The notes: generated from the sequence alone by a model not told the origin. 64,000 nucleotides of DNA from Entophlyctis helioformis (GCA_025526915.1 JAHLKH010000019.1:1-64000), one strand, 5' to 3'. Shown: positions 1 to 11,766, counted from the first letter of the stretch. Made by a program: numbers and translations.

Positions 1-1
1 C

Positions 2-1190
2 AAAGTCACGAGGCTTGTGCAGTTCCCGATCCCGAGCGCATCCGTCATCCCGCCGACGATCCAGTCGTCTCTCATGATTGTCACGCACACGATTGGGTTC
101 AAGGTACATAGCACGGCGCCGTGGTCGCGACCGTGCAAGATACAGATGCCGATTGTCGTGGGCGGGTTTCCGTTACATGCTCTTTGACGAGCGCTCACGC
201 GCCGGGTCGGTCGACACGCTGCCCATCTACGAGCGACACGACTCGATGTTTCTGGTGCCGTCGCGTCGGCCGCGTGGGATTGACGAGGGCGGCGATGCTG
301 GCGAGAGTATCGACGAGGAGGAAGAGGAGGGCAGCCGAGCGGATGTCGACAGCCGAGCCCTCAGCGAAACGGCGGACACGATCGACCTGGAAGAGATGTA
401 CGGGCCAGGGCGTATGGCGGTTGTTGGGCCCAACAGCAGCTACGCTGGCAGCAGTCTGGCATCCATGTCGATTGGCAACCTGCGGCACAGTGCCTCGGCG
501 TCGACGCACCGTCTCGATCTGGACGTTGCGGCCGACGAAGAGACTGGCGCTGGGACTGGCACTGCACACCGAGATGCGTTGTCGCCGCTTGTATTGGAGA
601 CGCGGTCGACACGGGATAGCAGCGACTCGGAGCGCAGCGATGACGGTGATATCGGCATCACAGGCGGCGACCTGGTACTATCGCCCCAGGCCACGGACGG
701 CGACGACCAGCCCGTCGTGCTCGTTGTCAAGAACAGCAGCGCGAACAGCGGCAACACCAGCACCGGCACGAACAGGCACCACGACAGCGGGTTTGCAGAT
801 GACGGCGATGACGGCGATGTAGCAAGTGGGAAACCGAGATCAATGGTTGCACGACGGGCAGTGTCGTACCCTGGTCCTGCCGAGCAGGAAATGCTCAAGA
901 GCAAGCAGCAGCAGCAGCAGCGAGAGTGGGCAGCCGACCGCGTGGACGCGCTGCTGCTGACTGCTGCCTCGGACGAACGGCCTGGATCAGCTGACTCGCT
1001 GGACACTGCGGCGTCTGGGTCAAGCTCGCTCGTGCTGGAGGCCGATCCATCTGCATGTGCACAGTCGCCGCTGTCGCCTCTGTCTCTGGGCACAGACGGG
1101 CTGTATCTGAACGAGGGCGTGCACAGCGACGCCACGGTGTCGTCTGCCGCGTCTGCCGCCTTGGTGCCATCGGCGGTGGTGGTCGCGTGA
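2..1190 (+). CDS. Arrestin-like protein, C-terminal part (5' partial)
   Basis: The gene enters from the left edge. Frame 2 from base 2 reads like the end of an arrestin C domain (IPPTIQSSLMIVTHTIGFKV, then PMPIVVGGF with PWSRPCKIQ before it), the beta-strand pattern with which fungal alpha-arrestins finish before their PY-motif tails. Immediately after this the frame must slip by one base at the TTT run (167-169) to continue as FRYMLFDERSRAGSVDTLPIYERHD and a low-complexity acidic, Ser-rich tail to the TGA at 1188-1190. The tail contains LPIY (about 222-233), not a clean PPxY. Alpha-arrestins are adaptors that recruit RSP5-type ligases to membrane cargo; an RSP5-like gene lies at 53.2 kb, but no special link between the two is shown. 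The arrestin call is by pattern recognition; the N domain is outside the window. Confidence 0.6.
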
Positions 1191-1291
1191 CGCGCCTATC
1201 GCTTGTGTGCCGTGACCGTCGCTTGTGTGCCGTGCATTCATCCATCCCTCCAACACACACACACACACACATCCATCCATCACTCAATACA

Positions 1292-3260
1292 ATGTCGTCC
1301 CTGTACTCTGTCAACTACCACCTGAGGTGCGCTGTCTGTCTGTCTCACGGCTGTCTCACGGCTGTCTCACGGCTCTCTGTCGGTGCCAAGCCACGGCTGA
1401 CCTTGACACAACTACACACGCACACATGCACACCGCTCCAATGCCAGAGCCCACAAGCGGGACGGCTTCATCGAGTTCATCAAGTCGCTGCTGCTCACGC
1501 CCTTTGTGCTGCACACCCGTCCAGGCGCCCCCGACCAGACAGCGCACGACCTGTACTGCGAGCACCAGCCGGCTGCCCCCGACAGCCCCGACGGCAGCCG
1601 TCCGACCTCGACCCTGGACCGCTACCTCGAGATTCTGGGCTGCGTCGAGGATCTCATCGTCGACCACCTGCTGCACACCAAGACGGGTGTGTCTGGCCTG
1701 TGTCTGGCCTGTGTCTCATTGCCTCGGTCGCCTCTGTTGTCTGTCGCAGCTGACGCCCGCCATGACGACAGACCTGCCGGAACTGTCGCGTCTGTCGAGC
1801 CTGGTGCCGACCATTGGCCGCTTCTTCACGCCGCTGCCGCTGCGGGCGTCGTTCCTGACGCTCAACGCCGAGCGCTCCATTGCCGGCCGTCGCTCCGTGC
1901 CCCCGAGCTTCAACGACATCCGCCACCTGCTCAATCTGGCCCAGACCAATGCCATTGCTCCCACGCTCAAGCTCATCACCTTGTACGACACCTCCCCACC
2001 TTGTGCCTCTTGATCGACCTGGCACTGTTGCCGCATGGCTTTGGCGGTTGATGTGCTGCTGACTCGGCCCACGCGCAGTGATGGTGACATGACGCTCTAT
2101 GCAGACGGCGCGGACTTTGCTCGCGACTCGCAGCTTGTGCAGCTGATTGTCGGTCTGCTCCGATCGCGCATCTCGTCGCCATCGTCACGGCCGCGGGCTA
2201 TCCTGGAGACGCTGCCCGCTACGAGAAGCGTTTATCGGGGCTCCTGGAGGGATTCCAAACCCTGGGTCTGGATGCCGAGGCTGCCTCGCAGTTTTACGTC
2301 CTCGGCGGTGAATGTGCGTCGCGTTGTCTGTCTCTTGTGCACACCGAGCTCATGGCTGAGCTGACTCGAGTCTGTGCGATCCAGGCAACTATCTGTTCAG
2401 ATACGACCCCAGCAGGCGTGGGCTCGTGTACATCCCCGAAGACACATACCAGCCGGAGAAGATCCGCGTGTGGTCAACGGCCACGTCGCGGATCCAGAAA
2501 CTGCTGGACGTGGCCGAAGCCAACATCCGCCAGTGTGTGGATGACATGAACCTCCAGGACCGGGCCATGGTGCTCCGCAAAGACCGTGCCATTGGCAAGT
2601 GTGAATTGCTATCCCATGGCCATCTGCCAGTGCACATTGCACACACGCCGTCCTCCATCTGACAAGCACTGCCATCGATCTCCAGGTGTGGTGCCTAAAC
2701 CTGGATTCAAGCTGACCCGTGAGCAGCTCGACGAGTTTTCGCTGTCGACACAGCGTCGCCTCAACCACCATCAGCATGCCCTGCTGCACCAGCGCCTGCG
2801 CCAGAGCGGGTTCTTGCCTGGCATGCAGTCCTCGCTGCCACGCGGCTTTTCCACCAGCCAGACGTCCCTAGAGACCACGGTCGCGACTGCCGCAGCAGCA
2901 GCGTCTGTCACGGCCAATGCGCATGCCGCTGCTCATTCCACGCCGCCTCTAGGAGCCGCACCGCGTCCCACAACGCCGCCCGCCGTTGACCTGCCGATCC
3001 CGTTCTGCGCGTTCAACGGAGGCAGCGACATGTGGCTGGATATCGGCAACAAGCTCATTGGTGTGGGGATGCTGCAGGAGATGCTCGGGTGTCTTGGCCA
3101 CGAGACGCTCCACGTGGGCGACCAGTTCTTGTCCACGGGCAACGACATTGCTACCCGGTCTGCGTGCTCGACGGTGTGGATTACAAGCCCTGAAGAGACG
3201 GCCGACGTGCTCACCGTGCTTGCGCGTCTGCTCAAGGACCGGCCTGCACTGACGGCATAG
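1292..3260 (+). CDS. ISN1: IMP-specific 5'-nucleotidase (ISN1 family), six exons, one frame break
   Basis: Dephosphorylates IMP to inosine in purine salvage (cytosolic HAD-like enzyme). Exons: 1292-1326, 1448-1688, 1750-1982, 2079-2313, 2385-2594, 2686-3260. The start MSSLYSVNYHLR matches the family N terminus; other signatures are PSFNDIRHLL, the catalytic-type LITFDGDMTLY (codon for F split by intron 3), VAIVTAAGY, FNGGSDMWLDIGNK and ETLHVGDQF. Intron 5 (2595-2685) uses a GC donor (GCAAGT). The summed exons are one base short of a multiple of three: frame is lost near 2173 between LLRSRI and VAIVTAAGY, where one missing base restores the family alignment, giving about 509 aa. A family-atypical Ala/Pro-rich insert lies before the FNGGSD motif. 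Intron 1 holds TGTCTCACGGC tandem copies. Confidence 0.9.
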
Positions 3261-3458
3261 AGACACTTGAGGACGTCTGTTTTGGGGGGTTTATTGGATG
3301 ATGCCGACAATGGGTCGTGATCGTGGTTCGCCGTTGGAGTGGTGGAAAGATTGGTTCAGTGGGCAGCGGCTGAGGCAGAGACACCAGCAGGGCTGCTGAA
3401 TGAACAATGGGATAAACCAGACATTCAAGGTAGCGACGGCACGCAGCCACGCGATTGC

Positions 3459-5448
3459 TCAGTACTGTGCGCGGATGTCGATGGGGATTGGACGCATCAG
3501 CGATCCCTCGACGAGCTCCAGGGTCCGATCCAACGACGGCTGCTCCTTTTTGGCGTCGCGCTCACCAAGCCCGTCGGCCTTGACGGCATAAAACACGCCA
3601 GTAGACGCATCCGTCTTGCGGCACCCAAACACCTTTTCCAGCTCCGCGCGCGCGGTGGCGTGGCGGGCCAGCCGCTCCTGCACGACCGTCTCGTCGTCCT
3701 CGGCCCGCGCCACCCATCCCGACAGGTCCGTCTTGGCCAGATCCTTTGGGATCGCGAGCAGGTTGACGGGCCGCCCCGAGACCGGGTCGTAGCGTCTGTG
3801 TGTGAGGCGTTTGGTGCACAAGTCCGTGTCTGCGTCCAGCCAAATGACTCTGTGGAGCATTAGCGAGTGGCGGGCAGACAGCAGTTAGTGTTGATGGTGT
3901 TGGGTGTGGGATGCTGGACGGGACATGCCTGTTGGGAACGATGCCCTTGTCGCGCAGGGACTCGGCATCAGATTTGGTGAACGGGTATCCCTCGAGCACC
4001 CAGCCGCGGTCAATACAGTCCTTTTTCTTGAGCCGCGTGGCGATGAGCTCGGTGAGGTAGCCCTCGGGTGCTGGCGCGGGCCCGTATGGCGATGGTGAGT
4101 ATCATGGATAAAGGATAGGCGTGGCGTGGCGTGGCGTGGCGTAGTGCGGCGTTACCTGCTTCTGGGTTGTTGGCGAATGCACCCAGGTGTGTTCCCCAAT
4201 GGGATCCGGCCGAGATCTCTTCCAGAATCACTTTCTTGGGCGAGACTGTTGACAGGTGTGTCTGTGATGAGCATAGTCCAAAAGGACTGCACACACACTC
4301 ACACACACACATGCGAGGAGACCTACCGTGGACGTAGCCGTACTTTTGGGCAATGGCTTCGCCAACCATTGTCTTTCCCGATCCAGGCAGTCCAGTGATC
4401 ATGATACGCTGGCATCGCGGAGCATGGGTCACGTTGCGAGTGCCCAGAAACTCGAAAATGTCGTGGAACACGGTGTTTTCGTGCGTGGTGATGCCCTTTG
4501 GGTACGTGAACTTGCGCATGTTGGACTTGAGGCATGCGAGCACGCTGGGGATGTTTCTGTGGTGGATCTCGAGCCTGCTGCGGACGGCCGGCTCCGTGTC
4601 CGTGAGGCGCTTGGTGAGGCGGCCTTCGATGATGGGGTTGCGTGGCGGCGGGTCTGTTTTGAGGTGGTAGGTGCGGCCGGTGACGGGGTCGTAGCGGATG
4701 CCGGCCGAGCGAGAGATGATGGCGTCATCTGGGATCTCAAACACGACTGGATGGGAGTGAGCCGAGTGCGAACAGCAGAGTGCCGACAACACAGGCACAC
4801 GCACCAACGTGTTCAGGGATGATGCCCTTGCGCAGCATGGCCATGGCCTGGTCACGGGTGCGCGGAAAGCCCTCGAGGACATAGCCGCGCTCAGCGACGT
4901 CGGCCTCGCCCAGACGCGACAGGACCAGCGACGTGACGAGCGCGTCAGGGACCAGATGGCCGCGTTCGACGTATGCCTTTGCCTGCAGGCCGACACTGGT
5001 CTGTTTCTCCATGGCGCTGCGCAGAAGCAGGCCCGAGTCGACGTGGACGGCGTCAAAGGTGCGCACGAGGACATCGGTGACAACGTGCTGGCCCGAGGCA
5101 GGCGGGCCGACCACGAGGATGGCGGCGGCTGCGGGGCGATGGACGGACGGAGCGGCAGGACAGGGTCAGGACACGAGGCTTGGGGCCAAGACACGCGCAG
5201 ACGCATATACACACACACACACCACACACACCACACACACACACACAACACACACACACACCACACACACACACACACACACACGCACCCTTTGGCTTTG
5301 CCAGATAGTCGATCAGGAACTGGAACGGCTCCGGGGGCTTGTTCATGGTGATGGCCGCGACCATGCCGTGGAAGAGGTCGAACAGCGAGTGCTTGTCGGC
5401 GTAGGCGGCAAACGCCTCGAGCCTGTCGGGGTCGACCAGATCGGCCAT
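3459..5448 (-). CDS. AK8: Adenylate kinase 8-like protein (two AK domains)
   Basis: Nucleoside-monophosphate kinase with two tandem adenylate-kinase domains after a short N-terminal helical segment (MADLVDPDRLEAF, start at 5448), the AK8 order. AK8 is associated with cilia and flagella in animals and algae, fitting a fungus with zoospores. Domain 1 begins ILVVGPPASGQHVVTD: the P-loop lysine is replaced (GQH instead of GK[ST]), so its catalysis is doubtful. Domain 2 has an intact P-loop, IMITGLPGSGKTMVGEA, then WVLEGYPFTKSDAESL and a lid-like RYDPVSGRPV. A lid-like RYDPVTGRTYH lies in domain 1. About six exons with short introns; the first intron contains a long AC repeat. Start codon is 99 bp from that of the divergent kinase gene, so they share a promoter. 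Confidence 0.88.
5207..5284. repeat. AC microsatellite in AK8 intron 1
   Basis: About 78 bases of interrupted (AC)n, with CACACC variants, fill most of the first intron of the AK8-like gene. On the transcribed strand this is a GT-rich tract starting just after the GTGCGT donor. Confidence 0.9.
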
Positions 5449-5547
5449 GAGCGCGGGTTTGGAATGCTTGCAAAGCGGGTGACACGAACACCACGCGGTT
5501 GAAGACGCAAGCTTTCGTTTGCCCTCTCTCTCGCACTCTCGCTTCGC

Positions 5548-8500
5548 ATGGCCACTCTTGCGAGCACGTCGCTGCCCGCCTCGGCAGCAGCACCACCAAC
5601 AGCAACAGCACCAATAGCAGCACAAACAGCAGCACAAACAGCAGCACCAACAGCACCAACAGCCAGCCCCGTGCCGGGCAGCCTGGACGGCCACCGCGAC
5701 CTGCGCAGTGGCGGGCTGCGTGGCGGGCTGCGTGCCGACCTGCAGCCGCTGGACGAGGCCGCCTGTGCATCCACGGCCGCCCGCTCCAACGGCGGCAGCC
5801 ACTACATCAGCAGCACCGGCAGCAGCACCGGCAGCGGCGCCATCAGCGGCACCAGCGCCAGCCACTTTGACGGGTTCGAGCCGGTTCCGGCGCCTGCGTC
5901 ATCGGCGTCATCTGGCTCGTCAGCTGCTGCTTTCCCGGCTGCGGCTGCGCCAAGTGCGCCATCTGCGTCTGCAGCCGCATCGTCCTCGCTGACGGCGGGC
6001 CTGCGAGCCCACGCCCAGAGCCACCAGCACGCCCAGAGCCACCAGCACAACAACCTCAACAACCTCAACAACCACCAGCAGCAGCAGCACCAGCAGCAGC
6101 AGCAGCTCAGCTCCACGTTCCAGGCCCAGCTCGCTCTGCTCCAGCAGCACGAGCACGCTGCGTCGGCCCTTTCTTCCGCCGCCTTCCCGTCGCACGTGCC
6201 ACCATCGCCTGCCTCCACATCTGCGTCCGTGTCTGCGTCGCCTGCCTTTCCCCGCCTGGCGTCGTCGCTGCCCATGCCCGTGCCGTGCCCGCCAGCATCT
6301 CGTCTGCGCTGCTCATTGCCCCGTCGTCGCCGCATGCGATCGCCAGCCTGCACAAGCACCAGCAGCAGCAGCAGCAGCAGCAGCCTCTCCGCCATCGCCC
6401 TGCAAGTCGTGAAATATCGCCGCGATTGCTGCCCACGCAGCCGCTGCCCTTGCCCGACATCGATCCGTCCGTGGCCATCCCGCCTCCTCTTCAACACACA
6501 ACCACAACCACAACGACCACAACTGCTACAGCGACAACTGCAACTGCAACCCACAACCATGTCGGCAGCATCGCCCGCCGTGCCTAGCAGCCCCCGCCTT
6601 GTCCCGCAGCACCACCACCAACCGCAACCACAGCTGCCGCCCCCGCCACGAGATGATGCTGCACGTTCGCCATCAAGCGCCATCTCGGCATCTCAGAGGC
6701 AGAGCTGTTCCTCAAGCGGCTCGCTGTGGAGCCGGCCCCTTCTGGCTTCAACTTTCCGCTCCCGCCTGGTGCACAGGCGCTGGCTGCTGCATCTGCCGCC
6801 GCCACGTCCGGACAAGGCCCTGGACAGCCAAGCGGCATCAGCATCGGGCTCGGCGCTGCTGGCTGCACAGCTGCACTGCACAAGCTGCACAGGCTGCACA
6901 GGGCCTGTCGCTGGGCCATTGGCTTCGTCTACAACCACCGCATCCAGCTTTCTGTCGTCCCTGTCTGGACACGGCCCTGGCATCGGTGCCAGCACAGAGT
7001 ATGCATGGCCGTCGAGCGTGCCTCAGGGGCCTTCCTTCTCCAAACCAGCAACCGCCTCGTCTGCTCTGGGATCGGCGCTGCAGTCGGGGTCGCGGCCTGC
7101 ATCTGGCTCAAAACAGTCCTCAACTGCACCTGCCCCCATGGACGTTCCAGTGCCTGCGCGTTCTCCTGGCTTCTCCCAGCCGTCGGCACCAGCACCGGTA
7201 ACTGCCGTCGGCGCTGCGCCAAACGGCTTTGCGTCTGCAATGCCATCAAAGCCATCGCCGATCCAGGTGCAGCGCTCCCAGAACAGCCATCTGTTCCCCT
7301 CGGCAGCCAGCGACCCAACGGTTGCGGCCAGTGCCCCGCCGCCGGCAACCTCCATGCTCAACTCGGCCGATCCGTCCGTCTCTGGCGCGTCGTCCAACTC
7401 GTCGTCCATGTCCACCCACTCGCTCGGCTTCTTGCCGCATGGCAACATCTCGTCGCGCTCCATTGATCGTACTGGCGTGCATCTGCGCAAGCCGCGCTCG
7501 CATCTGCGCACGGGATCGAGTGGTGGTTCAAGCTCCGCATGGAGTGCCAGCCATGTCTGCGTTCGCAGAAAGTCTATTGGTCCTGCGTCGCCGGCGACGT
7601 CGGGCTCGTATTCTTCTGTCGCGCCTTCTCCGGCTGCGTCTTTTTTGGCTTCTCTCGCCGAACCTGCCAGTCGCCCAGAGCCAGGTATGTCCATGAGTCC
7701 ATGCTCGCTCTGTGCCGTTCCCTTGAACTGACACACTCCATCCATCCATTCATCAACCCATCCATTGCTGATCTACGACAGTTCATGGCACATACTGCGT
7801 GGGCGACGAAATTGGCGAATATACCCTTGTGCGCGAGATTGGACGCGGCGCATTCTCGTCCGTCTTCGAGGCATCAACGTCCGACTCCAAGGAGCCCAAC
7901 CCTGCCAATGTCGCGCTGAAGATTGTCTGCAAACCCACCGACCAGACGGACACCTTGTCCGAGGCTGATCGGCCGTCTCTTCGCAACCGCGCGTCCAGCT
8001 TTGCCATGTTTTCACCAGGCGATGTTGCCGCCGCTTCGTACAGCTCCAGCGTGTCCTACTCGATGACGCGCTCGCCCATGAGCATGCCTACAACGTCTGC
8101 ACATCAGCAGCAGCATCCAGACATGGTCGTTGTGATGGCCGAGCTTGACCGCGAAACGTCCGTGTGGTCGCGCCTGCACCACCCCAACATCCTCGAGATG
8201 ACCGAGATCATCGATGTCGACGACGCCACGATCATCGTCTGCGAGCTGGCCAAGGGCGGCGATCTGCTCAGCTTCATCCAGAAGCATGGATCGCCCGGCC
8301 TGCCCGAAGCCATCTGCCAGCGATTGTTCCACCAGCTGTGTCTTGCGGTACAGTACCTGCACAGCGAGGTTGGCATCCTGCACCGCGACCTTAAACTCGA
8401 GAATGTGCTGCTGGACGAGCAGCTCAACATCAAGCTCTGCGATTTTGGACTCTCGGAGGAGCTGCTCATGCCCAATGCGGACTCGATTTTGGCTATTCCC

Positions 8501-9637
8501 GTCAACACGGATGTGGCAGTCCATCACCAGCAACAGCAGGAGCAGCAGCAGGAGCAGCAGCATACGCAGCAACCGCAGCATCCGCAACTACAGCATCAAG
8601 ATTCACATAGTGCATATAGACAACCACAAGACAGCATCATCGGTCGTCCCAGCCGTGCAAGCACCATCAGCACCAGCACGCTGGGCAGTCTTTCCGGCAT
8701 CACCGGACGGGGCGCTCTGGCACCAACGCCGATCCCGCACCAAGGCATCCGGCGGGCACTGTCCATGTACAATCCGATTCGCCTCGAGATCCAGCCGTCG
8801 GACGCACAGCTGCTTGAACCGCACTTTCAGATGAACGCTACGGCAGGCGGGCCGTCTTCGCCAAGCCCCACGAACGCGGGAAGCGCCGGGCGGTATGGGA
8901 TGATGATGCCTGCACCTGCGCCGACTGGACTCCGACGCGAGTCTGAGCCCAACTTTGCACATATGGGCGACCGCAGCGCGTCTGGCACGTCGATGCACAT
9001 GTCGCTTCCTCGGCATGCAGGCGGATATGATGGCGGGTTTGGCGGTGGCGGTGGCAGCCACTGGGGCGGCGGTGGTTTCCCTGGGATGGGCGGTCGGACG
9101 AATGCTGGGCCATGGGCCAACGCGCCTTCCCAGCCAGCGGCCGGCGGCGTTGCTGGATCTCTCCATTACTGCCCGCCAGAGGACCTGCGCAAGTGCACCA
9201 TCACGCCCGCACCCATCACGCACCCGCGGTACTCGGAGCCAGTGCCCAAGCCCACGCTCACGCCGCTGCGCAAGGCAGGCTCGGACATGTGGGCGCTCGG
9301 ATGCATCCTCTTTGCCATGATCACTGGCCGCCTGCCGTTCAACGACTCGTTCCTGCCGCGTCTGCAGCTGTGCATCATGAACGGCAAGTACGACGGCGCG
9401 CTCGTGGACAGAATGTTCAACATCTCGCCGCCAACGACGCCGTCTGCGCTTGTCTCGTCGACTGCGGTGCCGCCGCCGCTCTCTCTCCCGCGGCAGGTGC
9501 TCGACGGTCTGCTGCGCGTAGAGGCCGACGAGCGGTGGTCGATTGAGCAGTTGCTTGCGCATCCGTGGGTCAAGGCTGGCGAAGCGCCTGTTGCCGACAT
9601 GTCGGCCCTGTTTCTGCAGTCTCCCGTCTCGTCTTGA
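5548..9637 (+). CDS. Large serine/threonine protein kinase with Gln-rich N terminus
   Basis: Two-exon model: 5548-7684 and 7782-9637, about 1330 aa, joined by a GT-AG intron in phase 1. The N-terminal half is low complexity (Ser, Ala, Gln, His). The kinase domain starts near residue 723 (YTLVREIGRGAFSSVFEA); the ATP-binding lysine is in VALKIVCK (about 758), the catalytic loop is ILHRDLKLENVLL (about 910), DFG near 932. Between DFG and the APE-like region (GSLHYCPPEDLRK, about 1169) sits an insertion of roughly 240 residues rich in Gln, Ser and Gly. Subdomains IX-XI follow (GSDMWALGCILFAMITGRLPF). Overall it resembles the CAMK group; I cannot name an orthologue. Within 6280-6960 protein-like sequence appears in other frames, so the N-terminal model may hide introns or indels. 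Confidence 0.82.
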
Positions 9638-9656
9638 TCTGCTTCCCCCGCCGCAC

Positions 9657-9662
9657 AATAAA
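9657..9662 (+). terminator. AATAAA polyadenylation signal of the kinase gene
   Basis: Canonical AATAAA 20 bases after the kinase stop codon, followed by a T-rich stretch. A second clear example, AATAAA at 18362-18367, touches the stop codon of the siroheme synthase gene, so 3' UTRs here can be very short. Confidence 0.6.
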
Positions 9663-9962
9663 CCATGTACTTTTTTAGCCCTGATTGTTTGCTTGCATGC
9701 CATGGTCGACAGCGGCACCGTCCCGCAAGTGCGGCTCCGTGTGTTTGACCACACACTCTGAACCAGAGGCCAGGGAGCATCGCGCACTCCGACTACTGTC
9801 AGCAGCTCGTGGATCTCGATAAAGACGCTGACGTGACACTGTCTTGCCTCTTGTTCAACCTGTTCTTCAACGACAGCCTTTGATGGCATCCACGAGATCT
9901 GCATCCCTGCTGTGGCCAGGATCGAGTTCGGCCTCAACACCGTTGGCCAGAAGCACGAGTTC

Positions 9963-11090
9963 ATGGCCCAGTCGCTCATGACCCGCTCGTTCAAGCTCGA
10001 CGGCTCGTCTCAGGACATTCTCATCGCAGGCGATCTGAGTGCATCGCAGACCGTGTCCATCGCCACCGGATCTGGCAGCATCAAGTGCGGCAAGATCACG
10101 GCTGCAAGTGACGGCGGTGCGCTCGTTCAGTCGTCGTCGGGCGACATGGAGATTGGCGGCATCTTTGGCACGTCTGCAGGCATCCGCTCGTCGTCGGGCT
10201 ATGTGACTCTGGCGGGTCCTGTCGCTGTCGTTGGTGCATTCAAGATCGAGACGACGTCGGGCGATGTCAAGTGCAAAGATATCATCCAGGCCGACACGCT
10301 GTCGATCCGCACGTCGTCTGGATTCATCAAGATGACCACCGTCGTCTGCGACTCTGCGACTCTGAACACGACGTCGGGCGATGTCGATGCCAGCACCATC
10401 GAGACGCGCAACACCGATCTCACCATCCACACATCGTCTGGCTACATCCGCATGGGCGATCTGGTGGTGGGCGGCAGCTTGCTGTTCACCACCACGTCTG
10501 GCGACATCCGGCTGAATGGCATCACGGCTCGCGGTCATGTCAAGCTGTCGTCCAGCTCGGGCTCTGTGTCAGCAGCCACCGTGTGGGCCAGATCGCTCGA
10601 GTGCGGCTCCACATCAGGCAACTGCAAGATCGCGTCGGTCAATGCGGTGGACACCGTGGACATCAAGACGTCGTCAGGCGATCTGGTTGTGCAGGTCGAC
10701 TTTGTGGGCGACGACCTGACCGCAGGAGAGCGTGCCGCCAGCCTGCGCTCGACATCCGGCGACATCCGAGGCTCAGCAGTGCGCCACTACAAGTCGGCGA
10801 CAATCCGATCCAGCAGCAGCAATGTCGGCATTCAGCTCGCGCCACTGGCTGGATCGACGACCACAGTCAACTCGGCCTCGGGCGACGTGTCTGCCAAGGT
10901 CGCGGCGGGATACCACGGCACGGTCAGTGTGCGCTCACACAACGACTCGTTCAGTGCGAGACAGGCTGGCGTCACGCTCAGCAGAGGCTCCAACTTCCAG
11001 ATCGTTGTTGGCGAGTCCAAGGAGACGACGCACCACTCCAAGATGGACTTTGCTGGATCGTCGAGCAAGATCACGGTTGAATTCGCCTGA
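9963..11090 (+). CDS. DUF4097-like beta-repeat protein (adhesin-head fold)
   Basis: About 375 aa built almost entirely from 12-20 residue units of the type TSSGDI / SSSGYV / TTSGDV, the pattern of DUF4097 'putative adhesin' beta-solenoid proteins found in bacteria and fungi. No signal peptide or membrane segment is visible in the part I can read. The first in-frame ATG is 9963 (MAQSLMTRSFKLDGSS), but the frame is open and protein-like upstream (FDGIHEICIPAVARIEFGLN, from about 9879), so the true start is probably in an upstream exon, perhaps the ATG at 9702 (MVDSGTVPQVRLR). A candidate middle exon reads SIAHSDYCQQLVDLDKDAD (9776-9832). Function is unknown; the repeat regularity makes the coding call secure. 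Confidence 0.75.
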   Translation: MAQSLMTRSFKLDGSSQDILIAGDLSASQTVSIATGSGSIKCGKITAASDGGALVQSSSGDMEIGGIFGTSAGIRSSSGYVTLAGPVAVVGAFKIETTSGDVKCKDIIQADTLSIRTSSGFIKMTTVVCDSATLNTTSGDVDASTIETRNTDLTIHTSSGYIRMGDLVVGGSLLFTTTSGDIRLNGITARGHVKLSSSSGSVSAATVWARSLECGSTSGNCKIASVNAVDTVDIKTSSGDLVVQVDFVGDDLTAGERAASLRSTSGDIRGSAVRHYKSATIRSSSSNVGIQLAPLAGSTTTVNSASGDVSAKVAAGYHGTVSVRSHNDSFSARQAGVTLSRGSNFQIVVGESKETTHHSKMDFAGSSSKITVEFA

Positions 11091-11133
11091 TCGCTGTCTG
11101 TCTTTGTCTTGTTCATGTTCACACACAATAGAT

Positions 11134-11766
11134 ATGCAATCTGTACTTGATCACAATGAGCACATGCTGTTCCAACAAAGCACAGAAGCTGAATGGACTT
11201 CCAATGGGATGGATGGGGTAGTGGCAGCCAGCAGTTGTCTTGACGTGCTGCAATGGCTGCACGAGGCGGGATACCTGCGATGGCTGGCTGGTGCACTCGC
11301 CAATGTGCCTGCGTGTCAACCAGCCAATGAATGCATCCAGATCACGTCAGAGACAATCCACACAGCAGCCACTCAGGGACATGCCAGCGTGGTGCAGCTT
11401 CTCTTGGACGACCGTCCCAGTGAGTTTGTTGCATCGACTGTGCAGAGCACGATTGCAAGACAGCGCGCCGTGCTACATAGGATTGCTGATGGAAGGATTC
11501 CCCAGCAGCCCATTGACCATCGCCATCTTGCTGTAACCAACAGCAACGGACCGACAACCACGCGACGAATGGCGACACTTGCCAAGCAGTCAAACGCATC
11601 AACAGCCAGCCGGCCATCATGGACATGGGATGGTGGCGTGCATGCAGCCATCACGAGTCGCCCGGTGGAGCACGCCAGGATCCAGTTGCCACCAGCCATT
11701 GAAGGTTGGATAGCAATCATTCCAATGGCGCATTCAATGCAGAATGCAAAGGGCAGATCTGACTGA
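11134..11766 (+). pseudogene. Ankyrin-like ORF, probably a gene fragment
   Basis: A 210-codon open frame. Its first half carries two recognisable ankyrin pieces, SCLDVLQWLHEAGYLRW and TIHTAATQGHASVVQLLLDD, in the style of the ankyrin gene at 13,949-15,430 (GHLDVVKYMH, GHLHVVKWLHE). The second half (after about 11,430) has no repeat and looks like random translation. There is no F-box-like N terminus, so it is more likely a decayed relative than a complete gene. Confidence 0.4.

Noticed and set aside
2173..2173. A tiny intron to explain the ISN1 frame change
   Set aside because: No GT or GC donor paired with an AG acceptor lies within the short distance available; exon lengths are exactly one base short overall.
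4010..5770. 586-codon minus-strand ORF through AK8
   Set aside because: It reads straight through AK8 introns (including the AC repeat as a Val/Cys run) and only part matches AK8; spliced exons in several frames explain the gene better.
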